Shown here piece after piece: positions 1-5,594 of a stretch of DNA of 5,594 nucleotides; the stretch's first letter is position 1, and the number at the start of each line of letters is the position of its first letter. The notes below the pieces were generated by a model that saw only the letters and a program-made list of their open reading frames with translations, made no database searches and was not told the origin of the DNA. Made by a program: the position numbers and the translations under genes. The stretch spans positions 1-5,594 of the forward strand of contig JAWVYO010000137.1 of assembly GCA_033722675.1 (NCBI GenBank), written 5' to 3'. This DNA is from DATHYU01 sp033722675 (GTDB taxonomy: Bacteria; Actinomycetota; Acidimicrobiia; Spongiisociales; UBA11373).

Positions 1-1
1 G

Positions 2-1270
2 CCCGAGGCGATGGCTCAGTATCGGAGCCGTCTCGAGTCGGGGCGTCGGGACGGGCTCGCCGTGGCGCGTCGCCAGGTCGTCGAGGCGGCCCGCCAGGCC
101 CGCAACCACGCGGGCGACGAATCGTTCTTCCTGAGCCTCGTTGGCCGCTACGACGGCGACGACGCGGCGCTCCCTCGCCGTCACGACGACGCCGCCGGAG
201 ACGCCCGTGCCGCCAACGCCCCGCTCGCCGCCAACCACGAGGACACGTACCTCCCCTCTGCGCCGGGCAGGGACGCCGTCGGGGCGGATCGGTACGTCGT
301 GCACGCGTCCCGGTACCTCGGGACCTCGCTCGACCCCCTCGCCACCTACGAATGGGGCTGGGAGGAGGTCGAGCGACTGCGGGCCCGGATGAGCTCGGTG
401 GCGGACAGCATCAGCCCGGGTGCCGACCTCGCCGAGGCGATCGAGATCCTCAAGACCGACCCGGCGCGGGCGGCCTCCAGCCAGGAGGAGTTCGTGGCGC
501 TCATGCAGGAACGTCAGACGATCGCTCTCCGGGAGCTCGACGGCGTCCACTTCGACGTCCCCGAGGAGATCAAGGTGGTCGAGGTGAAGATGGCCCCGCC
601 CGGCGGGCCGCTGGGCGCGTACTACGTGCAGCCGAGCGAGGATTTCAGCCGGCCGGGGTCCATCTGGTGGTCGAAGGGCACCCAGCAGCAGATCCCGCTG
701 TTCGACGAGATCTCCACCGCCTACCACGAGGGCTTCCCCGGGCATCATCTGCAGGTGGGCATCCAGGCCGCGGGGAGCGAGCATCTCAGCCGCTTCCAGA
801 AGCTGCTGGTGTGGTACCCGGGCACCGGCGAGGGGTGGGCGCTCTACGCCGAGGACATCATGGAGGAACTCGGGTACCTCGAGACGCCCGACTACGTCAT
901 GGGGAAACTCGCCTCCGAGATGCTCCGTGCCGCCCGCGTGGTCATCGACATCGGCTCGCACCTCGAGCTGCGGATCCCCGACGGCCAGCCCTTCCACCCG
1001 GGCGAGACCTGGAGTTTCGACACCGGGGTGGAGATGCTCGAGACGTACGCCGCCCAGCAGCACGACATCGCCGTGTCGGAGATGAACCGGTACCTGGGCT
1101 GGCCGGGCCAGGCCATCGCCTACAAGGTCGGGCAGCAGGCCATCCGGGACCTACGCGCCGAGCAGGAGGAGCTCCTCGGCGCCGAGTTCGACGCGAAGGC
1201 CTTCCACGCCCGGGTCCTCGAGATCGGGTCCACCGGCCTCGAGGTCCTGCGCGGCCACGTCAGGGGCTGA
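2..1270 (+). CDS. DUF885-family metallopeptidase-like protein (5' end outside window)
   Basis: Probable zinc metallopeptidase-like protein of the DUF885 family; substrate unknown, and few members have been characterised. Residues are numbered from the ATG at position 11. The frame stays open to the left edge and the text around that ATG already looks like family interior, so the true start lies upstream. About 420 residues are visible against a usual 550-600. The key motif is HEGFPGHH (His239, Glu240, His245, His246; nt 725-748), the HExxxGHH signature expected to bind metal and supply the catalytic Glu. EGWALYAE follows at residues 274-281 and probably adds an acidic ligand. The stretch around residues 80-130 (YLPSAP, then DAVGADRY, then YEWGWEEVERL) and the C-terminal YKVGQQAIRDLR are also family-typical. 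No signal peptide can be judged because the N-terminus is missing. Seven bases separate its stop from the next gene. Family assignment is firm; activity and substrate are inferred. Confidence 0.9.
   Translation, partial: PEAMAQYRSRLESGRRDGLAVARRQVVEAARQARNHAGDESFFLSLVGRYDGDDAALPRRHDDAAGDARAANAPLAANHEDTYLPSAPGRDAVGADRYVVHASRYLGTSLDPLATYEWGWEEVERLRARMSSVADSISPGADLAEAIEILKTDPARAASSQEEFVALMQERQTIALRELDGVHFDVPEEIKVVEVKMAPPGGPLGAYYVQPSEDFSRPGSIWWSKGTQQQIPLFDEISTAYHEGFPGHHLQVGIQAAGSEHLSRFQKLLVWYPGTGEGWALYAEDIMEELGYLETPDYVMGKLASEMLRAARVVIDIGSHLELRIPDGQPFHPGETWSFDTGVEMLETYAAQQHDIAVSEMNRYLGWPGQAIAYKVGQQAIRDLRAEQEELLGAEFDAKAFHARVLEIGSTGLEVLRGHVRG
1262..1266 (+). promoter_or_regulatory. Candidate ribosome binding site for the sugar dehydrogenase gene
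   Basis: AGGGG lies 11 bases before the GTG at 1278, inside the last codons of the DUF885 gene. It is the only purine-rich stretch near this start and supports GTG 1278. The spacing is slightly long, so the call is moderate. Confidence 0.5.
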
Positions 1271-1277
1271 CGCTCCG

Positions 1278-2450
1278 GTGCGCCGCCTCGCGGCGGCTGC
1301 CGCCCTCGTCCTGGCGGGCTGTACCGCCGCCACCCCCCTCGGGCCGCCGTCGGTGCCAGGCGCCACGGGCGGCCCGGCCGACGCGGGGCCCGATCCGCCG
1401 CTCGAGCTCGCGACCGTCGGTACCGGCTTCGAGGGCCCGGTCCTGGCGATCGCCCCCGCCGGTGACGACCGGATCCTCGTGGTCGAACAGCACGGCCTCA
1501 TCCGGGTCCTGCAGCCCGATGGGACGATTCCACCCGTCCACTTCGCCGATCTCCGCGCCCGCGTCTCCGACGACGGCACCGAGCGGGGTCTGCTGTCCCT
1601 GGCGTTCCATCCCCAGGACCCGGCCAGGGCCTTCGTCGCGTACACCGACTGGGCCGACCACCTGGTCGTGGCCGAGTTCTCCGTCGTCGAGGGGCGCCTG
1701 GACGACGGGTCGGGGCGACGCCTGCTGCGGGTCCGACAACCGAGCCAGTTCCACAACGGTGCGATGCTCCAGTTCGGACCCGAGGGGTACCTCTACGTCT
1801 CGGTGGGCGACGGCGGAGGCATCGGCGACCCCTGGGGCCACGCCCAGGACCCCACCACTCCCCACGGTTCGATCCTCCGGATCTGGGTGGACGGCCCCCG
1901 GCCGTGGGCGGCCCATCCGGCGAACCCCTTCCTCGCCGACGGCCATCCCGCCGTGTGGCTGCACGGACTCCGGAACCCGTGGCGGTTCTGGATCGATCCG
2001 GTGGCGGGTCTCGTCCACATCGGCGACGTCGGGCAGTTCTTCCGCGAGGAGCTGACGATCGTGCCCTTGGACGCGCCGGGAGCGAACCTCGGGTGGCCGA
2101 TCATGGAGGCCCGAGCCTGCTACGAGGCCGACACCTGCGACACGGACGGTCTCGTGCTCCCCGACATCGCCTACGACCACGACGCACACCCCGATCGACC
2201 GGGATGCGCGATCCAGGCCGGTCCGGTGTACCGCGGTGCCGCCATGCCGGCGCTCCGCGGGACGGCCTTCTACGGGGACTTCTGCGGGGGCTGGGTGCGA
2301 TCGTTTCGCGTCGAGGGCGGCGAGGTGGTCGACGACCGTGAGGTCGTCACGCGGGTGGGGGTGCTGCGCTCCTTCGGCCTCGACGGCGACGGTGAGATCC
2401 TCGTGGTGACGGGCGAGGGCGAGGTCCTCCGGATCGTGGAGTCCGACTAG
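1278..2450 (+). CDS. PQQ-dependent sugar dehydrogenase family lipoprotein (GSDH / sorbosone dehydrogenase type)
   Basis: Predicted exported, lipid-anchored beta-propeller oxidoreductase of the glucose/sorbosone dehydrogenase family, whose studied members oxidise aldose-type sugars with PQQ. The 390-residue length is normal. A very short signal (two Arg, then an Ala/Leu/Val core) ends in the lipobox LAGC with Cys15 as lipidation site. A low-complexity Pro/Gly/Ala linker runs to about residue 40. Family motifs follow in order: ERGLLSLAFHP (102-112), FHNGAMLQFGPEGYLYVSVG (158-177, His159 the likely catalytic base) continuing into DGG, GSILRI (197-202), GLRNPWRFWID (230-240, Arg232-Asn233), GDVGQ (249-253), GANLGWP (268-274) and a C-terminal YRG...FYGDFCGGW block (318-339). 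Cys281/287 and Cys310/336 could form disulfides outside the cytoplasm. GTG 1278 is chosen for the signal peptide and upstream AGGGG. It probably shares a transcript with both neighbours. The sugar substrate and actual PQQ use cannot be read from sequence. Confidence 0.92.
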   Translation: MRRLAAAAALVLAGCTAATPLGPPSVPGATGGPADAGPDPPLELATVGTGFEGPVLAIAPAGDDRILVVEQHGLIRVLQPDGTIPPVHFADLRARVSDDGTERGLLSLAFHPQDPARAFVAYTDWADHLVVAEFSVVEGRLDDGSGRRLLRVRQPSQFHNGAMLQFGPEGYLYVSVGDGGGIGDPWGHAQDPTTPHGSILRIWVDGPRPWAAHPANPFLADGHPAVWLHGLRNPWRFWIDPVAGLVHIGDVGQFFREELTIVPLDAPGANLGWPIMEARACYEADTCDTDGLVLPDIAYDHDAHPDRPGCAIQAGPVYRGAAMPALRGTAFYGDFCGGWVRSFRVEGGEVVDDREVVTRVGVLRSFGLDGDGEILVVTGEGEVLRIVESD

Positions 2451-2461
2451 ACGTCCGGATC

Positions 2462-2477
2462 GGCGAGACTCGTCGCC
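2462..2477 (+). promoter_or_regulatory. Small inverted repeat abutting the permease start codon
   Basis: GGCGA (2462-2466) and TCGCC (2473-2477) are perfect complements around a six-base centre, and the second arm touches the GTG at 2478. No good Shine-Dalgarno occupies this leader, only a weak GCGAGA. If folded in RNA, it would cover the ribosome landing site. A five-base stem in GC-rich DNA may be chance. Confidence 0.25.
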
Positions 2478-3755
2478 GTGAGCGACGGAGCGGCACCGGG
2501 GGGCGAACTGCGGCGGGACCTCGGCGTCGGCGGCGCCGTGGTCACCGGCCTCGGATCGATCGTCGGCACCGGCGTCTTCGTCAGCATCGCCATCGCCGCA
2601 GGAATCACGGGCCCCTCCGTCGTCCTCGCCGTGGTGGGTGGCGCGATCGTCGCCACGTTCAACGGACTCAGCAGCGCGCAGCTGGCGGCGGCCCATCCCG
2701 TGAGCGGCGGCACCTACGAGTACGGCCACCGGTTGCTGCATCCCCGCGCCGGGTTCACCGCCGGTTGGCTGTTCATGGCGGCGAAGTCCGCGTCGGCCGC
2801 CACGGCGGCGCTCGGGTTCGCCGGGTACCTCCTCGCCCTGCTCGGCGTGGACGCCGGACGGTGGGACGTCGTGGCGGTGGCGCTGGGCGGGCTCGTGCTC
2901 GTCACGGGCGTCGTGCTCGCGGGCATCCGCCGCTCCGCAGGGGCCAACGCCGTGATCGTGTCGGTGGCGATCGGTTCGCTGCTCGTGTTCGCCGTCCTCG
3001 GTGTGGTGAACGGGTCGACGGAGCGGTTCACGCCCTTCGTGGTGGCCGGCGCCCCCGGGCTGCTCGAGGCCACGGCGCTGATGTTCGTCGCCTACACCGG
3101 ATACGGCCGGATCGCCACCCTCGGCGAGGAGGTGCGGGACCCCCGCCGCACGATCCCGATCGCCGTCGTGGTCACCCTGGGGCTGTCGATGGTCGTCTAC
3201 GTCGCCGTGGCGGTGGGAGGCGTCGCCGGCGGAGGAGCCGACGGCCTGGCCGCCGCGGTGGGCGGCAGCGTGGCCCCGCTCCAGTCCGTGGCGGAGCAGA
3301 GCGGCCGGGGCTGGGGACTCGTGGTGGGCGTGGGGGCGATCGCCGCCATGCTCGGCGTGCTCCTCAACCTCGTCCTCGGGTTGAGCCGCGTCCTCCTGGC
3401 GATGGGCCGCCGCCGCGAGATGCCGTCGGTGCTGGGACGCGTCGACGTCCGGGGCACGACGCCGGTGCCGGCGGTCCTGGTGACGGCCGGCACCGTGGGT
3501 GCCATCGTCCTCGTCGGCGACGTCCGCGCCACGTGGGAGTTCTCCGCCTTCACGGTGCTCGGGTACTACGCCATCACCAACGCCGCCGCGTTGCGGCTCG
3601 CACCCGACGACCGCCGCTTCCCCCGGTGGGTCTCGTGGGCCGGCCTCGTCGCCTGCGCCTTCCTCGCGTGGTGGGTGGATCCGACGGCGCTGGCGGTGGG
3701 CCTCGGGGTGATCGCCGCCGGGTGGGTCTGGCAGAGCGTCGCCCTGCGGCGCTAG
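2478..3755 (+). CDS. APC-superfamily amino acid permease
   Basis: Secondary transporter of the amino acid-polyamine-organocation superfamily, in the inner membrane, probably importing an amino acid or similar cation; the substrate is not readable. At 425 residues it has normal length. TM1 (about 17-42) carries the unwound substrate-site motif GSIVGTGVF (26-34). PVSGGTYEYG (74-83) is the conserved loop after TM2. YTGYGRIATLGEEVRDP (206-222) and the following TIP are the classic TM6 end and loop. Twelve hydrophobic segments can be placed near 17-42, 45-70, 91-122, 129-150, 157-178, 186-215, 226-250, 279-308, 328-348, 353-374, 383-400 and 401-422, with a basic patch MGRRRE at 309-314. GTG 2478 is the first possible start after the in-frame stop of the preceding gene, 27 bases upstream. 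The stop TAG overlaps the stop of the convergent DUF983 gene. Confidence 0.94.
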   Translation: MSDGAAPGGELRRDLGVGGAVVTGLGSIVGTGVFVSIAIAAGITGPSVVLAVVGGAIVATFNGLSSAQLAAAHPVSGGTYEYGHRLLHPRAGFTAGWLFMAAKSASAATAALGFAGYLLALLGVDAGRWDVVAVALGGLVLVTGVVLAGIRRSAGANAVIVSVAIGSLLVFAVLGVVNGSTERFTPFVVAGAPGLLEATALMFVAYTGYGRIATLGEEVRDPRRTIPIAVVVTLGLSMVVYVAVAVGGVAGGGADGLAAAVGGSVAPLQSVAEQSGRGWGLVVGVGAIAAMLGVLLNLVLGLSRVLLAMGRRREMPSVLGRVDVRGTTPVPAVLVTAGTVGAIVLVGDVRATWEFSAFTVLGYYAITNAAALRLAPDDRRFPRWVSWAGLVACAFLAWWVDPTALAVGLGVIAAGWVWQSVALRR

Positions 3756-4141
3756 CCGCGCCGCCAGCCCGGCACGGAGGCCTGCTCGTCGTCGCCGGGC
3801 GGATTCGCCGACAGCTCCATCGCCACCCAGAACGTCTTCGACCACGGGTGGAAGAGGATGGGGAACAGGATCGTGACGGCGACGGTCACGACCAGGATCC
3901 CGGTCCAGGGGACGTCCGGCCACGTGACCACCATGCCCCCCACGAACACCACGACGAAGGCGGCGAGCACCGCGCCGGTGTTGATCATCACCGCGCCGAG
4001 CCAGTAGCCCTCGTGGCGTTCGAAGCGATGGCCGCAGGTGGGGCAGGCGTCGACGAGGTCCAGGCCTCGTCGGATCCCGCGGCCGCCGCAGTTCGGGCAG
4101 CGGAGCAGGCTCGCCCGGCCGAGTCGTCGGAGCACGTCCAT
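3752..4141 (-). CDS. DUF983 family zinc-ribbon membrane protein
   Basis: Small integral membrane protein of the DUF983 family, 129 residues, molecular function unknown. A cytoplasmic zinc ribbon comes first, with CPNCG (Cys15, Cys18) and CPTCG (Cys33, Cys36) forming a four-Cys metal site. Next is the family-typical HEGYWLGA (43-50), then two hydrophobic helices at about 48-73 and 79-98, and the conserved HPWSKTFWVAMEL segment (98-110). The tail from about 112 is polar and probably disordered. The ATG at 4141-4139 fits the usual short N-terminus (MDVLRRLGRASLLRCPNCG). There is no clear Shine-Dalgarno in front of it, and CACAAT ends exactly six bases upstream, so a leaderless mRNA is possible. 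Some relatives in other phyla lie near respiratory oxidase genes, but no such gene is visible here. It is divergent from the reductase gene and convergent with the permease. Confidence 0.9.
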   Translation of the reverse strand: MDVLRRLGRASLLRCPNCGGRGIRRGLDLVDACPTCGHRFERHEGYWLGAVMINTGAVLAAFVVVFVGGMVVTWPDVPWTGILVVTVAVTILFPILFHPWSKTFWVAMELSANPPGDDEQASVPGWRRG

Positions 4142-4230
4142 GCCGGCATTGTGCCTGCCCGCCGAGCGTGTCCGTTTCCGGTTGGATCCGACACCGGCAT
4201 AGAAAGTGTCGACCCCACGAAGGAACTCCC
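4142..4230. promoter_or_regulatory. Divergent intergenic spacer, likely holding promoters for DUF983 (-) and the reductase pair (+)
   Basis: This 89-base spacer is the longest non-coding stretch in the window and must serve two divergent units. On the minus strand, CACAAT (4153-4148) is four of six to the TATAAT consensus and lies six bases from the DUF983 ATG; no good -35 is seen. On the plus strand, TAGAAA (4200-4205) is the only A/T-rich hexamer suited to a -10, with TTTCCG (4175-4180) as a poor -35 candidate at 19 bases. CCGGT (4178-4182) and ACCGG (4193-4197) form a dyad with ten bases between, possibly an operator. Exact elements are tentative; a regulatory role for the spacer as a whole is likely from gene orientation. 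Confidence 0.5.
4219..4224 (+). promoter_or_regulatory. Shine-Dalgarno for the short-chain dehydrogenase
   Basis: GAAGGA sits six bases before the ATG at 4231. It fixes that ATG as the start over an in-frame GTG at 4168, which would add 21 basic, non-family residues ahead of the Rossmann fold. Confidence 0.8.
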
Positions 4231-4905
4231 ATGGTGACGATCGCCGACCGCTCCGTCCTCGTGCTGGGGGCCACCGGCGCCCTCGGCTCCCGCATCGCGT
4301 CCCGCCTCCACGAGCGCGGTGCCCGCCTGACCCTCGCCGGCCGTGACGAGTCCGCCCTCGCCGACCTCGGGTTGCCCGGACGGCTCGTGCGCGCCGATCT
4401 GCGGGTCGCAGCCGATTGCGCCCGCGTGGTCGCCGACGCCGTCGACGAGCATCGGGAGCTGCACGGGGTCGTCAACGCGGCGGGCGTGGTCGCCTTCGGG
4501 GACGTCGTCGATCTCGACGACGCCACCCTCGACGAGCTCTTCGAGACCGACGTGAAGGGCCCGCTGCGGGTCGTGCGCGAGGCCCTGCCCCATCTCGGCG
4601 ACGGATCCTTCGTCGCCCAGATCACCGGCGTGGTCGCGGATCAGCCGGTGGCCGGCATGGCCGCGTACTCGGCCGTGAAGGCGGCGCTCGCCTCGGCGAC
4701 CGCCGCCCTGGCGCGCGAGGTGCGGCGCGACGGCGTCACCGTGATCGACGTCCGTCCGCCCCACACCGAGACGGGTCTGGCCGGCCGGGCGATCGCCGGA
4801 ACGGCGCCGCGATTCCCCGAGGGGGCGGACCCCGACCACGTCGCCGACCGCATCGTCGCGGCGATCGAGGAGGGGGAGCGGGTCGTGGAGGCCGACGCCT
4901 TTTGA
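4231..4905 (+). CDS. Short-chain dehydrogenase/reductase (SDR) with atypical catalytic Ser position
   Basis: Cytosolic NAD(P)-dependent oxidoreductase of the classical SDR type, 224 residues, slightly shorter than the usual 250. The Rossmann cofactor motif is GATGALG (13-19). The Arg38 region (AGRDE, 36-40) after beta-2 hints at NADP(H) preference, which is inference. NAAG (82-85) stabilises the central sheet. The active site YSAVK gives Tyr146 and Lys150. The catalytic Ser, normally 13 residues before the Tyr, is Gly133 here, preceded by Thr132 (ITGVVADQP). Thr132 may substitute, or the fold may be used differently. PPHTETGLAG (176-185) is the usual loop after beta-6. The ATG is chosen for its GAAGGA at six bases and because the Rossmann strand begins right after it. 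The stop overlaps the TTG start of the next gene, so the two are probably co-translated. The substrate is unknown. Confidence 0.92.
   Translation: MVTIADRSVLVLGATGALGSRIASRLHERGARLTLAGRDESALADLGLPGRLVRADLRVAADCARVVADAVDEHRELHGVVNAAGVVAFGDVVDLDDATLDELFETDVKGPLRVVREALPHLGDGSFVAQITGVVADQPVAGMAAYSAVKAALASATAALAREVRRDGVTVIDVRPPHTETGLAGRAIAGTAPRFPEGADPDHVADRIVAAIEEGERVVEADAF
4887..4891 (+). promoter_or_regulatory. Shine-Dalgarno for the four-helix membrane protein
   Basis: GGAGG lies within the last codons of the reductase gene, ten bases before the TTG at 4902. It decides the non-ATG start and the four-base TTGA overlap. Confidence 0.65.
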
Positions 4906-5339
4906 CCCGGGCGTTGCTGCTGACCCATGCCGGCGCCACGCTCGGCATGGTCGGGCTCATCTGGACCGTCCAGGTGGTCCACTACCCCCTCTTCGACGGT
5001 GTCGGAGCCGACGCCTTCCCCTCCTACGAGGCTCGCCACACCTCGGCCATCGGCCGCCTGTTGATCCTCCCGGCCGGGCTGGAGGTGATCACCGCGGCGA
5101 CGCTGGTGGTGGTGCGCCCGCCGGGCGTTCCGATGTGGCTGGTCCTCGGTGCCGGGGCGGTCCTGGCGGGGATCTGGATCATGACGGCGCTCGTCCAGGC
5201 GCCCGCCCACGGGCTCCTGTCGGACGGCTTCGACGCCGCGGTGCACCGGCGTCTCGTCGACAGCAACTGGTGGCGGACCATCGGGTGGAGCGTGCGCGGC
5301 GTGGCGGCGCTGGCGATGGTCGGACTCTGGTCGCCCTGA
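4902..5339 (+). CDS. Small four-helix membrane protein, conserved hypothetical
   Basis: Integral membrane protein of 145 residues without a firm family name. It resembles DUF1772/anthrone-oxygenase-like small membrane proteins in layout, but this is recognition by eye only. Hydrophobic helices lie near residues 4-26, 50-71, 78-100 and 128-143. Polar residues stand out at helix ends: QVVHYP (24-29), Glu43 and His46 in SYEARHTSAI (41-50), Glu61 in helix 2, QAPAH (99-103) and NWWRT (122-126). Such His/Glu/Gln residues could form a metal, haem or quinone site. The start is TTG 4902, whose last two bases are shared with the reductase stop (TTGA), with GGAGG ten bases upstream. The frame stays open far upstream inside the reductase gene, but that part is Arg/Gly-rich and not protein-like. 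Coupling to the reductase suggests linked functions. It ends 28 bases from the convergent gene at the right edge. Confidence 0.8.
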   Translation: MTRALLLTHAGATLGMVGLIWTVQVVHYPLFDGVGADAFPSYEARHTSAIGRLLILPAGLEVITAATLVVVRPPGVPMWLVLGAGAVLAGIWIMTALVQAPAHGLLSDGFDAAVHRRLVDSNWWRTIGWSVRGVAALAMVGLWSP

Positions 5340-5367
5340 GGTCCATGGCTTCGGGCGGGTACCGCGA

Positions 5368-5594
5368 TCAGCGGAGGCCGGCCTCCTCGGGGATCGCCGC
5401 ATAGTCGGGACGGTCCCCCGCCGATCGACCCTCCCAGCGCCACCGAACGGCGCCGTCGGGGGACAGGAGCACCGCCACCGGCAGGGTCCAGGGGTCGTCG
5501 ATCGTCCGGCTGATCAGGTTCCCCTTCGCCACCGCCCGGATGGCACAGGCCACGGAGCGGGGACCGAACACGGCCCCGACGCCCCCGCGGGGCA
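5368..5594 (-). CDS. Probable AhpC/TSA (peroxiredoxin-like) family protein, C-terminal part
   Basis: Only about 75 C-terminal residues are in the window; the frame is open to the right edge, so the start is outside. A GTG at 5571 could serve as a start but is probably internal, because the upstream codons (PRGGVGAV) read as continuous protein. The visible part looks like the last half of a thioredoxin-fold antioxidant protein. A helix (RSVACAIRAVAKGNL) is followed by TIDDPWTLPVAVLLSPDG, resembling a strand with the cis-Pro position and a hairpin, then the strand AVRWRWEGRSAGDRPDY, where the GR-AGD-RPD pattern recalls peroxiredoxin-like AhpC/TSA proteins. The peroxidatic Cys would lie in the missing half, so activity cannot be assessed. 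It is convergent with the membrane protein gene. Coding status is likely; the family call is moderate. Confidence 0.62.
   Translation of the reverse strand, partial: PRGGVGAVFGPRSVACAIRAVAKGNLISRTIDDPWTLPVAVLLSPDGAVRWRWEGRSAGDRPDYAAIPEEAGLR

Noticed and set aside
150..250. Runs rich in GAC/GCC codons suggesting a repeat or a frameshift in the DUF885 gene.
   Set aside because: The reading frame is continuous and leads into family-typical text (YLPSAP, DAVGADRY); the run is Ala/Asp-rich linker in GC-rich DNA.
352..2055. A plus-strand frame open for about 567 codons across the DUF885 and sugar dehydrogenase genes.
   Set aside because: It is Arg/Pro/Gly-rich, out of frame with both real genes and matches no family; a shadow frame.
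4168..4230. GTG at 4168 as the reductase start.
   Set aside because: It would add 21 basic residues not seen before an SDR Rossmann fold, while ATG 4231 has GAAGGA six bases upstream.
1260..4625. A minus-strand frame open for about 1,120 codons opposite the sugar dehydrogenase, permease and part of the reductase.
   Set aside because: Its translation is Arg/His/Gly/Asp-rich with no domain or helix pattern, and it lies opposite three well-recognised genes. It is a by-product of G/C-biased third positions.
4416..4901. An upstream extension of the four-helix membrane protein inside the reductase gene.
   Set aside because: The extension is an Arg/Gly-rich shadow of the reductase, whereas TTG 4902 has its own GGAGG and begins directly at the first helix.
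5340..5367. A terminator between the convergent membrane protein and AhpC/TSA-like genes.
   Set aside because: The 28 bases contain no stable stem followed by T residues; CCATGG is only a six-base palindrome.
1..5594. CRISPR array, tRNA, insertion sequence, phage or toxin-antitoxin genes.
   Set aside because: No regularly spaced repeats, cloverleaf-like sequence, transposase motifs, terminal repeats or small toxin/antitoxin pair were seen.

Overview
This is a GC-rich window (roughly 70% G+C by eye) packed with protein-coding genes. GTG and TTG starts, third positions biased to G/C, long spurious open frames on the opposite strand and the families present all suggest a high-GC actinobacterium, possibly of the Acidimicrobiia type. 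That placement is inferred, because the window holds no rRNA or other phylogenetic marker.

The left half (1-3755) is a run of three plus-strand genes with gaps of only 7 and 27 bases, probably one transcription unit. It contains a DUF885-family metallopeptidase-like protein whose N-terminus lies left of the window, a lipoprotein of the PQQ-dependent sugar (glucose/sorbosone) dehydrogenase family, and a 12-helix APC-superfamily amino acid permease. A peptidase-like protein, a secreted oxidoreductase and an amino acid transporter would fit nutrient scavenging, but nothing in the sequence ties them to one pathway.

The permease runs tail to tail into a minus-strand DUF983 gene (zinc ribbon plus two membrane helices). 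The two stop codons share the palindrome CTAG. An 89-base divergent spacer (4142-4230) separates DUF983 from a plus-strand pair: a short-chain dehydrogenase/reductase with a strong Shine-Dalgarno, and a small four-helix membrane protein whose TTG start overlaps the reductase stop as TTGA. The two are probably translationally coupled. At the right edge a minus-strand gene enters the window, the C-terminal part of a probable AhpC/TSA (peroxiredoxin-like) thioredoxin-fold protein.

No tRNA, rRNA, CRISPR array, insertion sequence, phage gene or long repeat was seen, and there is no gene-free stretch longer than 89 bases. The window looks like ordinary chromosome. The items most worth a second look are the reductase with an atypical catalytic triad coupled to an uncharacterised His-containing membrane protein, the stop codons shared at CTAG, and a possible leaderless start for DUF983.
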